Assembly (NCBI GenBank): GCA_934489915.1
Contig: CAKSSZ010000075.1
Location: 1-7,079, forward strand
Length of the DNA stretch: 7,079 bases
Source: an uncultured Clostridia bacterium
Lineage (GTDB): Bacteria > Bacillota > Clostridia > HGM11514
Direction: 5' to 3'
Numbering within the stretch: the stretch's first letter is position 1; each line of letters begins with the position of its first letter. This document shows, piece by piece, positions 1 through 5,991 of this stretch. The translations under genes were made by a program, and so were the position numbers. The notes beneath the pieces were generated by a model. That model was not told the DNA's origin, did no database searches, and worked only from the letters and a program-made list of their open reading frames with translations.

Positions 1-572
1 ACGGATATTTGCCGTTGGCGTTATATCTTGAGAAAAAGTGCCGCCGGGGAATTGCCTGTGATATCAGTGCCCCTTCACTGCAAAAAGCGGTGCGGCACAG
101 TCGGGAATGGGGCGTTCCTTTGGATTGCCGACAGGGAGACGGATTGCTGCCCCTGCTGCCCGGTGAAGCGGACTGTATCATTATTGCCGGGATGGGAGGA
201 ATCCTGATTGCGGATATTTTAGAGCAGGGAAAGGATATTTTACAGCCTGATACAACACTTGTGCTCCAGCCTATGACGGCGGTGGAGGAGCTTCGGGATT
301 ATTTAAAAAATGCCGGGTTTTGTATCACAGCAGAAGATATGGTATTACAGGAAGACAAGCTGTATCACGCCTTTGCGGCACGGCGGGGAGAGTGGGTGGA
401 GCATGTATTCTCAAGCCACCCGTTGTATCCGATTTATTTGAAACGGGAAATCCGTCAGGAATCGGAAATTCTTCAAAAAATGGGCGGCTACCGCGGGGCG
501 GAATATCAAAAGCATTTGCAGAGATTGCAGCAAATGCAGGAAGAGGAAAGGCGGTATGGACAATGCCAATAG
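1..572 (+). CDS. trmK: TrmK-like tRNA (adenine(22)-N1)-methyltransferase, 3' part (5' end outside window)
   Basis: This is a SAM-dependent Rossmann-fold methyltransferase, recognised as the TrmK/YqfN family, which makes m1A at position 22 of tRNAs in the cytoplasm. The reading frame is open from the first base. The first readable residues are GYLPLALYL, the end of the family's SAM-binding motif I (usually D-x-G-x-D-H-G-Y-L-P). Next come an acidic strand end (ACDIS, about base 60), a GDG motif, and the family hallmark AGMGG at bases 186-200. A charged C-terminal helical stretch rich in Glu, Gln and Arg fits the coiled-coil tail of TrmK. About 189 residues are visible, so a few tens of N-terminal residues are missing; the TTG at base 9 is internal and not a start. 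The stop codon lies inside the next gene. In Bacillus the same pair (yqfN-yqfO) follows sigA, so dnaG/sigA may lie upstream, which is inference. Confidence 0.9.
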   Translation, partial: GYLPLALYLEKKCRRGIACDISAPSLQKAVRHSREWGVPLDCRQGDGLLPLLPGEADCIIIAGMGGILIADILEQGKDILQPDTTLVLQPMTAVEELRDYLKNAGFCITAEDMVLQEDKLYHAFAARRGEWVEHVFSSHPLYPIYLKREIRQESEILQKMGGYRGAEYQKHLQRLQQMQEEERRYGQCQ

Positions 573-1324
573 TAATGGAAATCAGAAATTGGATTGACGG
601 ATTTGCCCCCTATGATACGGCGGAGGAATGGGATAACTCCGGCCTTTTATTTGGTAAGAGTCAGCAAGCGGTACATCATGTTTGCGTTGCGTTGGACGTA
701 ACGGAAGGGGTGCTGGAGGAATGCGTGGCAATGGGCGCAGATTTGCTTTTGACGCATCATCCTTTCTTATTTTCTCCTCTTCGCCGAATGACAGATGAAA
801 CCTATCAGGGAAAGCTTTTGTGGAACGCTGCCGATCATGGAATATCGCTGCTTTGTGCACATACCAATTTAGATCAGTCTAAGGACGGGATCAACGCTTA
901 CTTGTGTGATTTACTTGGAATCATAAATGAAGAAGCAACGGTTCCGTTTCGTACCGGTGTGCTGCAGCAGCCTATGCCACTCCATTCCTTTTTGCAGCGT
1001 GTGCAGGAATATTTAGGTTGTATGGGTTTAAAATTCTCCGGGGATCCGGAGCGGCAGATCAGGCAGGTGAGCGTTTGCTCCGGCAGCGGAAGCGAGTTTA
1101 TGAGTGAGGCTGCCTTGAAGGGATCTGATTTACTGTTGACGTCAGATACAAAATACCACGATCATCAGGCTGCAACGGAGCTGGGGATCTGCCTGGCAGA
1201 CGCAGGGCATTTTGAAACGGAACAAATTATTTGCCCTATTTTGGCAGAACGGCTGAAACAGGAATTTCCGGATGTGACCGTTGCACTGGCTCAGTCGCAC
1301 CGTGGGTTTTATCGGTATTTATAA
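563..1324 (+). CDS. Nif3-like dinuclear metal-centre protein (YqfO/YbgI family), short form
   Basis: This 253-residue protein belongs to the Nif3/DUF34 family, cytoplasmic proteins that form a toroidal hexamer with two metal ions per subunit. Their biochemical role is debated; annotation as GTP cyclohydrolase I type 2 is not reliable. Visible motifs are EEWDNSGLL (residues 21-29), LLTHHPF (62-68, His65/His66), AHTNLD (99-104), a KYH box (197-199) and DAGHFETE (213-220, His216/Glu220), which together supply the metal ligands. The length matches the short form without the PII-like insert found in B. subtilis YqfO. The reading frame is open far upstream, but ATG 563 is chosen because it follows AGGAAAGGCGG at 543-553 and family similarity begins there; ATG 575 is a weaker alternative. 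It overlaps trmK by 10 nt, which suggests translational coupling. The terminator at 1335-1377 follows. Confidence 0.92.
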   Translation: MPIVMEIRNWIDGFAPYDTAEEWDNSGLLFGKSQQAVHHVCVALDVTEGVLEECVAMGADLLLTHHPFLFSPLRRMTDETYQGKLLWNAADHGISLLCAHTNLDQSKDGINAYLCDLLGIINEEATVPFRTGVLQQPMPLHSFLQRVQEYLGCMGLKFSGDPERQIRQVSVCSGSGSEFMSEAALKGSDLLLTSDTKYHDHQAATELGICLADAGHFETEQIICPILAERLKQEFPDVTVALAQSHRGFYRYL

Positions 1325-1334
1325 TGCGTTAGAA

Positions 1335-1377
1335 AAAAGCACTGTAAAAAAATCAATTGTTTTTTTACAGCGCTTTT
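1335..1377. terminator. Bidirectional intrinsic terminator between convergent genes
   Basis: Bases 1335-1352 pair with 1360-1377: six base pairs (AAAAGC/GCTTTT), one A-C mismatch, then CTGT/ACAG and seven A-T pairs, around a 7-nt loop. On the plus strand the stem ends in GCTTTT followed by GTTTGTTTG. On the minus strand it ends in GCTTTTTTC. Each strand therefore has a hairpin with a U-rich end. The hairpin starts 10 bp after the nif3-like stop and lies 14 bp beyond the stop of the minus-strand gene, so it can serve both. Confidence 0.88.
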
Positions 1378-1390
1378 GTTTGTTGAAAGA

Positions 1391-4300
1391 TTAATCGATG
1401 GTATAGTAACCGTTCACAGCCTGACCGATGGGGGAGAGGTAGTTATGATCGGTCAAACGGATTAACACACGGTAGTCCCCCTTCTCTGTTTTTCTTCCGT
1501 AAGGGCATACAATGCTCTTTTTTGTGGGCTTTGTAACGGAGCCTGCTCCAAGGGAAACAGGGACTGTCTGCATGGAAAGAAATTCATCCGCTCCGTCTGC
1601 TCTGCGGCGATAAGTGATGAACTGCGCCCAGACTGTCAGAGTATTTTTGCTATAGTTTGCTAAGGAAAGAGTGGCGGTGCCGTCATCTTCTATGGAGATG
1701 TCCTCTACCGTGATTCGGCGTTGTGCTGCGTCGTCCAAGGGCAGTATTTTCGCCTGATCCTCAGCCAATGTTGCCCGGTCGACTTGTTCCTTTTCTGCCT
1801 CCGACATAATGGTGGTTTGAGCAAGTCCTGCGTCCCCGCAATAGCCTTTTCCGGTTCCGGAGGATTGATAATAAATCGTTACTTCTGTATTGTCTCCTGT
1901 TTGGAAGGTAAGATATTGCCGCTCCCATTGGGTGTTTTGAAATTTCATGGCAGCCTTCACTTCCCGCACACCCATGGTAATTTTGGTATCTCCTTCTACC
2001 TTTGCCCAGCCGGACAAGGTGTAAGTGGTGTTTTTGGATAAACCGGTGATTTTCTGGAAAATTGTGTTTTCACCCGCTCCCAGGCAGACGGAATAATTTC
2101 CGGCACGGGTGCGTGCATCAACATTACTCCAGGAGGATTCGTTGATGAGGGAGACGTTGGCTCCTTCTGTTGTCCAATAACGCAGATCGCCGTAGCCAAA
2201 GGCTGCATTGCGAATTCGGTTCATATAAATTACATTCGGGGATTCATAATATTCATCGTATTGTTTGCCGGGATGACAGCCGGTATCCAGTAAGGATGCG
2301 CCCGGTGCATATGCCCCCATGTAGCTTCCGCTTTCAATTCCGTCAATGGAAGTGCCGGCGGTAAGATAGGAGCTGTTGTCTGCCAAGCGGAAATCACCTT
2401 GCTCCGGTGCCTTGAAATCTGCCGTTGCTTTAACTGTACCGATAAAGGGATTGGGATCCATAGTATAATCCCACTTCGCCTTTGCTTTGGAAAGCGTTTT
2501 CACCAGGTTGTACTGAAAGACCGTATTATCCGGAATGGATTTGGTAACGGTACCGTCAAACAAATTATTCACAAACCGTGTGCCGTATAAATCTCCGTTG
2601 ACCCGTGCGCCGGAGCAAACGGAGGACAACGGACCGGTTTTGTAAGATGTATTGTTATATACCAGAATATAGTTTGCCGGGTTATTCAAACGAATGGCGG
2701 AGTCGGTCATGTTCCAGATTACATTTCCGTATATGATATAATTTTGCACACACGGATCCAGGTAAATACCCATCCCCAAATGACTGCTGATGGTGTCGTG
2801 AACGGTGTTGTATCGGATTACGGTATTGTTTGCGTCTGTCATATTGGTATAAATGGCTGCCGTATCCCACGTCATGGTACTGGAATGAAACAGATCGTTA
2901 TACTGAATCAGGGAGGAACGTCCGTTGTGCAGCGTCAGCAGCTCACGGCCACCATCAGATACGGTGTTATGACTGAATACCGCCCGGTTACCTGCAAGAT
3001 TGATAGAACCGATAAAATTTGAGTTGTAATTCATATTGGTAAGCTTATTATTGATAAAACGGTTATCGGAGCCTTTATCCTGCAGCAGGGTAAAGGAGGC
3101 ATAGGATAAATCGCTGTTTTTCAGCAGATTGTGGTGTCCTTTAAACTGATGCCCTGCCACATTTCTTTTAAAGCTGTGTGCGGCATAGCGAGCGGTGATA
3201 TTGTTCAAGGTGCAATAGGCTGTATTTTGATTGGAGGTGATTCTTCCGCCGATGAGAGTAAGCCCGTCCAGCGTCACATTTTCTACTCCGGATAAATCCA
3301 CCGTCTCGGTTCTTTTTTTCACTTCAACATTCATGGAAGCGGGGGTATTGTTTGACCACATGATCAGTTTTTTTGTATCCTTGTCATAGTACCATTCGTT
3401 TTGACAGCTTAAAAATTCCCGTTTTCCCATAAGAACGTAGGGAGATTTTTTTTTAACGTCATAAGCATTGTTTGCGTTGGGAGAGAACGGACTGTTCAGT
3501 GTAATGGTGTGGGTTGCTGCGTCATACCCTGTTACCGTTCTGTTCCAGAAAATCCAGCGTGAACCGCCAAGAATCCATGCAGTAGAACCAACAGGATTGA
3601 TGCCGTCCGGCAATGCGGAATCAATCAGCTTAGTACGGTCGGATGCATCCACATCCGTTGCGGCAGACATGGTAGGGTAGAGCAGTGATCCGGCATTGTC
3701 CGGCCAGCGTGCCTCGTAGGCAAAATCGCCGTTTACCAAAACCATATTTTGATCTGTCAGCGTCCAGTTCATCGGTGCTTCATATAAATGATCTTCCGCC
3801 AGAGGGATCCACTGCTCTATTGCTTCGCAGGCTGAAATAACCGGTGTTTCACCGGGATATGCCAAAAATGCGGTGCCGGATTTCGGCTTTAAAACTTCCC
3901 GGTATACACCCTCCCGAACATAACACCGGTCTCCGGAGAGCATCACTGATGACGCCTGCTGCAAGGTAGCAAAGGGGGCATCGACCGTACCCGGGTTGCT
4001 GTTCTTTCCGTCGGGGGATACATAGTAGGTAGCTCCTTCTTCCACGACGGATGGGTTTTCCTGCCAGACGTTGTCCAGTTGGTTAATATAGCTTGCCAGC
4101 TGGTCAGAAATTACCTGATCCTCTGCAATATTCGGGTGACTGTTGGTAGCGCTCATTCCGAAGGTGGAGAAACGGAAAAAGTGAATCTTGTTTGCTTCCC
4201 CTCCGGCAGCTGTTACTGCCCGCTCTACATAATCGCCGTAACCGCCTTTCGGCTTGGCACAGCAAATAACAGTGGCATTTGGATAGTTGCCTTTGATGTT

Positions 4301-5119
4301 CTCTAAAAAGGTGCAGTATGCCTGGTAAAATTCTTCCCCCTTTTGCCCGTTAGTCCCTGATTCATCGTTGGTTCCTAAGAATACCACGACCACTTGGGGA
4401 ATATAAGCAGTAAAGTCCCATTTGGTGCCGCTGTCATAGCTGGCAAGCTCGTATTGCTGCGCCATGGTTTTTAAATTGGCATAACCGGCTAAATTGGCAT
4501 ATAGCCCTTTGCCGGAACTTGCAATCAGATTGGCTTGTGCCCCAAACCGGCGGGCGGTCACGGTGGCGTAGGAATACCAGGAGTCGGTATTATCCGGCAC
4601 CTTGTCCTTTTGGGTTCCGAATTCGTCCATATTACCGTAGCCAACGGTATAGGAATCTCCTACAAATTCCATTTTACGGGTTTTCTCTCCTGCCGGAATT
4701 ATGGTAAATCCGTCAATGCTGACTGTCTTTGCGTACAGGAACAAACCCACTTCATTGGAGCGGGTGACCTTAACCGTGTGACCGCCCCGGGGTAAATTTT
4801 CAGCCAGGGTAATCCAACCGCCTGCGCTTACATCAACCCGCTGTACATCACCGTCATCTACCGTAATGTTTACATAGGCTTTGCCGGTACGCTCCACTTT
4901 TGTAAACATTTTTGCCGTGGTCCCGACAAAATAAAAGGAGAAACCGGATTGGGGGAAATTAAGTGTGTATCCTTTGTTGCTGACCAACTGTCCTCTGCCT
5001 AAGAGCTGAACAGAGGATGCGGAAATATCAAATTCCTTTTCGGCTGCCTGTGCCGTCAGACCGGTGCACAACGAAAGTGCCATCACAAGACACAGCCAGC
5101 ATGCCATCATTCGTTTCAT
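1391..5119 (-). CDS. Secreted modular protein: CE2-like acetyl esterase + right-handed beta-helix + CBM-like domain
   Basis: A 1242-residue exported protein, probably acting on acetylated polysaccharide outside the cell. The signal peptide (1-26) has a KR start, a hydrophobic core and an AQAA cleavage site. It has no lipobox, and no LPXTG or S-layer anchor was seen at the C-terminus. Residues 28-142 form a jelly roll like the N-terminal domain of CE2 esterases. Residues 148-348 are an SGNH hydrolase with GDSYTVGYG (Ser156), SSGKG (201-205), FLGTND (247-252, Asn251) and SHPN (His328). Residues 364-940 open with YYVSPDGKNSNPGT and run as Asn-rich beta-helix coils. Residues 965-1100 resemble a CBM4/9-type jelly roll. 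Residues 1130-1242 are beta-rich and unrecognised. The start at 5119 is preferred over the in-frame ATG at 5158, because only 5119 has a ribosome binding site and 5158 lies about 12 nt from the predicted transcript start. The esterase call is good; the polysaccharide target is inference. Confidence 0.85.
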   Translation of the reverse strand: MKRMMACWLCLVMALSLCTGLTAQAAEKEFDISASSVQLLGRGQLVSNKGYTLNFPQSGFSFYFVGTTAKMFTKVERTGKAYVNITVDDGDVQRVDVSAGGWITLAENLPRGGHTVKVTRSNEVGLFLYAKTVSIDGFTIIPAGEKTRKMEFVGDSYTVGYGNMDEFGTQKDKVPDNTDSWYSYATVTARRFGAQANLIASSGKGLYANLAGYANLKTMAQQYELASYDSGTKWDFTAYIPQVVVVFLGTNDESGTNGQKGEEFYQAYCTFLENIKGNYPNATVICCAKPKGGYGDYVERAVTAAGGEANKIHFFRFSTFGMSATNSHPNIAEDQVISDQLASYINQLDNVWQENPSVVEEGATYYVSPDGKNSNPGTVDAPFATLQQASSVMLSGDRCYVREGVYREVLKPKSGTAFLAYPGETPVISACEAIEQWIPLAEDHLYEAPMNWTLTDQNMVLVNGDFAYEARWPDNAGSLLYPTMSAATDVDASDRTKLIDSALPDGINPVGSTAWILGGSRWIFWNRTVTGYDAATHTITLNSPFSPNANNAYDVKKKSPYVLMGKREFLSCQNEWYYDKDTKKLIMWSNNTPASMNVEVKKRTETVDLSGVENVTLDGLTLIGGRITSNQNTAYCTLNNITARYAAHSFKRNVAGHQFKGHHNLLKNSDLSYASFTLLQDKGSDNRFINNKLTNMNYNSNFIGSINLAGNRAVFSHNTVSDGGRELLTLHNGRSSLIQYNDLFHSSTMTWDTAAIYTNMTDANNTVIRYNTVHDTISSHLGMGIYLDPCVQNYIIYGNVIWNMTDSAIRLNNPANYILVYNNTSYKTGPLSSVCSGARVNGDLYGTRFVNNLFDGTVTKSIPDNTVFQYNLVKTLSKAKAKWDYTMDPNPFIGTVKATADFKAPEQGDFRLADNSSYLTAGTSIDGIESGSYMGAYAPGASLLDTGCHPGKQYDEYYESPNVIYMNRIRNAAFGYGDLRYWTTEGANVSLINESSWSNVDARTRAGNYSVCLGAGENTIFQKITGLSKNTTYTLSGWAKVEGDTKITMGVREVKAAMKFQNTQWERQYLTFQTGDNTEVTIYYQSSGTGKGYCGDAGLAQTTIMSEAEKEQVDRATLAEDQAKILPLDDAAQRRITVEDISIEDDGTATLSLANYSKNTLTVWAQFITYRRRADGADEFLSMQTVPVSLGAGSVTKPTKKSIVCPYGRKTEKGDYRVLIRLTDHNYLSPIGQAVNGYYTID
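1820..2239 (-). other. CBM4/9-like carbohydrate-binding jelly roll
   Basis: Residues 961-1100 of the large secreted protein. The pattern NRIRNAAFGYGDLRYWTTEG, then AGNYSVCLG, then FQKITGLSKNTTYTLSGWAK, then a QWERQYLTFQTG strand and a closing Gly-rich strand follows the layout of CBM4/9/22-type beta-sandwich modules (a N-x-x-F-x-x-G-x-x-x-W entry and a Q-x-I-x-G-L-x-x-x-T-x-Y-x-L-x-x-W core). Binding of a plant or host glycan is inferred from the family; the ligand cannot be read from the sequence. Confidence 0.65.
2300..4030 (-). other. Right-handed parallel beta-helix domain, activity unknown
   Basis: Residues 364-940 of the large secreted protein. The entry motif YYVSPDG-NPGT-PF-TLQQA with REGVYRE is the usual first turn of DUF1565/pectate-lyase-like beta-helix proteins. 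It is followed by an inserted region with ARWPD (469-473) and WILGGSRWIFW (515-525). From about residue 615 there are repeated short coils of roughly 22-25 residues, each with N-x-[VIL] steps, for example VIRYNTVHDT, YIIYGNVIWN and YILVYNNTSY. A GIYLD motif (784-788) lies in these coils. The fold call is firm. It could be a glycoside hydrolase (GH120- or GH141-like), a polysaccharide lyase or a binding scaffold; no single family is recognised. Confidence 0.72.
4076..5038 (-). other. CE2-like region: jelly roll plus SGNH esterase domain
   Basis: Residues 28-348 of the large secreted protein. The order, a beta-sandwich of about 115 residues followed by a GDSL/SGNH fold, is that of carbohydrate esterase family 2, which removes O-acetyl groups from xylan, mannan or glucomannan. 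Ser156 in GDS is the expected nucleophile (codon at 4652-4654). Gly of SSGKG and Asn251 of GTND are the expected oxyanion-hole residues, and His328 (codon 4136-4138) is the expected base. The position three residues before His328, where many SGNH enzymes have Asp, is Thr325. CE2 members working with a Ser-His dyad are known, so this does not argue against activity. Confidence 0.8.
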
Positions 5120-5125
5120 AGTTCC

Positions 5126-5132
5126 ACTCCTT
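5126..5132 (-). promoter_or_regulatory. Ribosome binding site of the large secreted-protein gene
   Basis: On the minus strand AAGGAGT lies six nt before the ATG whose first base is 5119. It decides the start: the upstream in-frame ATG at 5158 has only A/T-rich sequence before it and no Shine-Dalgarno match. Confidence 0.85.
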
Positions 5133-5145
5133 TTTGAAAAAATTC

Positions 5146-5173
5146 TTGCATTCAGCATGTTTTATGCTATAAT
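5146..5173 (+). promoter_or_regulatory. Divergent sigma-A-type promoter of rnmV (extended -10)
   Basis: TTGCAT (5146-5151), a 16-bp spacer, then a perfect TATAAT (5168-5173) preceded by TGC, so it has the extended -10 form TGnTATAAT. The predicted transcript start is near 5180, with a leader of about 50 nt before the TTG start at 5232. Its -10 box is 3 bp from the -10 box of the opposite promoter. Confidence 0.72.
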
Positions 5174-5176
5174 AAT

Positions 5177-5205
5177 ATTATATAGGAAGCGAAGAGGAAA
5201 GTCAA
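5177..5205 (-). promoter_or_regulatory. Sigma-A-type promoter of the large secreted-protein gene
   Basis: Read on the minus strand: TTGACT (-35, bases 5205-5200), a 17-bp spacer, then a perfect TATAAT (-10, bases 5182-5177). The predicted transcript start is near base 5170, giving a leader of about 50 nt before the ATG at 5119. With one mismatch to consensus over both hexamers and ideal spacing, it should be strong unless repressed. No clear operator was recognised. Confidence 0.82.
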
Positions 5206-5216
5206 TACGGAAAATC

Positions 5217-5226
5217 AAAGGCGGTG
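5217..5226 (+). promoter_or_regulatory. Ribosome binding site that fixes the TTG start of rnmV
   Basis: AAAGGCGGTG has one mismatch to AAAGGAGGTG and ends 5 nt before TTG 5232. There is no ATG or GTG in frame at a sensible distance, so this site is the main reason for choosing the TTG. Confidence 0.8.
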
Positions 5227-5231
5227 TTTTT

Positions 5232-5831
5232 TTGATTCATATAAAAGAAGCCATTGTAGTTGAAGGGCGATATGATAAAATTAAGCTTTCTCAGGTGACG
5301 GACGCATTTATTTTAGAGACCAACGGATTTCGGATTTTTAAGGATGCGGAAATGCGTAATTATATCAAGCGATTGGCGGCCGAATGCGGGATTGTGATTT
5401 TAACCGATTCCGATCGGGCAGGTTTTTTGATTCGCAATCATCTAAAGTCTTTTTTACCCCGGGAGCAGATTAAGCAAGCCTATATTCCGGAGCAAAAGGG
5501 AAAGGAAAAGCGAAAAATAAAGCCGTCAAAAGAAGGGTTGCTTGGGGTAGAAGGAATGGAGGAGATGGTTTTGCTGGAGGCTCTGCGCCGTGCCGGGTGT
5601 GTTGCGGGAGATGCTTCCGGAAACAAGATGGAGCTGAGTCAAAGTGATTTATATGCGGACGGATTGCTTAGCGGCAGCGGTTCGGCGGAATACCGCCGCC
5701 GTTTTTGTGCGGCAGTCGGGCTGCCTCAAAGGCTTTCCGGAAAGGATTTTTTGGCCGGAGTGAACCGCTTGCTTACGCCGAAAGAATACCGTGGAATACT
5801 TTCTGAGATAAAAGAAGAAAAAAGCAGATAA
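5232..5831 (+). CDS. rnmV: Ribonuclease M5 (5S rRNA maturation), TTG start
   Basis: A 199-residue cytoplasmic Toprim nuclease that trims precursor 5S rRNA to its mature ends; in B. subtilis it acts on pre-5S bound by ribosomal protein L18. The Toprim motifs are clear: IVVEGRYDK (residues 8-16, Glu11 catalytic) and ILTDSDRAG (56-64, Asp59 and Asp61 as metal ligands). Family sequence follows: YIPEQKGKEKRK (84-95) and EGLLGVEGMEE (101-111). The C-terminal half is the usual RNA/protein-contact part. The frame stays open upstream to 5064, but that reading runs through two promoters and the opposite gene. TTG 5232 is chosen because AAAGGCGGTG (5217-5226) precedes it with 5-nt spacing and homology begins at once (MIHIKEAIVVEG). 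Length is slightly above the usual 180-190 residues. It is commonly next to ksgA in other Firmicutes, which is not the case here. No clear terminator follows. Confidence 0.93.
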   Translation: MIHIKEAIVVEGRYDKIKLSQVTDAFILETNGFRIFKDAEMRNYIKRLAAECGIVILTDSDRAGFLIRNHLKSFLPREQIKQAYIPEQKGKEKRKIKPSKEGLLGVEGMEEMVLLEALRRAGCVAGDASGNKMELSQSDLYADGLLSGSGSAEYRRRFCAAVGLPQRLSGKDFLAGVNRLLTPKEYRGILSEIKEEKSR

Positions 5832-5897
5832 TTTATGAAAATTAAAGCAATTTTAAGATATTTTAATGTAATTACACTATTTTGTATTTGGCGGGGG

Positions 5898-5926
5898 TTG
5901 CATAAATTCCGGTTTTGGATTATTAT
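5898..5926 (+). promoter_or_regulatory. groESL promoter (sigma-A type)
   Basis: TTGCAT (5898-5903), a 17-bp spacer, then TATTAT (5921-5926). The predicted start is near 5932-5934, inside the left arm of the CIRCE operator, as in many HrcA-controlled operons. The rest of the 5832-5991 gap holds A/T-rich sequence with no recognised gene. Confidence 0.75.
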
Positions 5927-5930
5927 AACA

Positions 5931-5957
5931 TTAGCACTCGGGAAATAAGAGTGCTAA
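5931..5957 (+). promoter_or_regulatory. CIRCE operator (HrcA binding site)
   Basis: TTAGCACTC, 9 bp, GAGTGCTAA: an exact match to the consensus inverted repeat at both arms. HrcA binds it and represses the heat-shock operon; on heat or misfolding stress, HrcA loses activity when GroEL is busy, which releases groESL. The element spans the predicted transcript start and would also form a hairpin in the leader RNA. The hrcA gene is not in this window. Confidence 0.97.
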
Positions 5958-5991
5958 AAAGAAGAATTTATTAAAACAGGAGGTATGTTTT

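Noticed and set aside
320..562. Upstream in-frame extension of the nif3-like gene starting at 320
   Set aside because: This stretch overlaps the trmK coding sequence in another frame, shows no family similarity, and a ribosome binding site precedes ATG 563.
1721..4795. Several plus-strand open frames of 60-106 codons inside the large minus-strand gene
   Set aside because: They are low-quality translations without ribosome binding sites, while the minus-strand frame has clear domains over its whole length.
5120..5158. ATG at 5158 as start of the large minus-strand gene, adding 13 residues
   Set aside because: It has no ribosome binding site and lies only about 12 nt after the predicted transcript start. 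The signal peptide is better formed from the ATG at 5119.
5166..5185. A/T-rich inverted repeat read as a terminator
   Set aside because: It has no GC stem or U-tract; the symmetry is explained by the two facing TATAAT boxes.
5183..5197. Possible catabolite-responsive (cre) site between the -10 and -35 of the secreted-enzyme promoter
   Set aside because: Only 7 of the 10 specified positions match and the right half fails, although the place would suit repression.
5064..5231. Upstream in-frame extension of rnmV
   Set aside because: It runs through the 5' end of the opposite gene and both promoters, while RNase M5 similarity begins at TTG 5232.
5835..5948. 37-codon open frame with a hydrophobic C-terminal half after rnmV
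   Set aside because: It has no good ribosome binding site, and it lies across the groESL promoter and CIRCE element, so it is probably chance.
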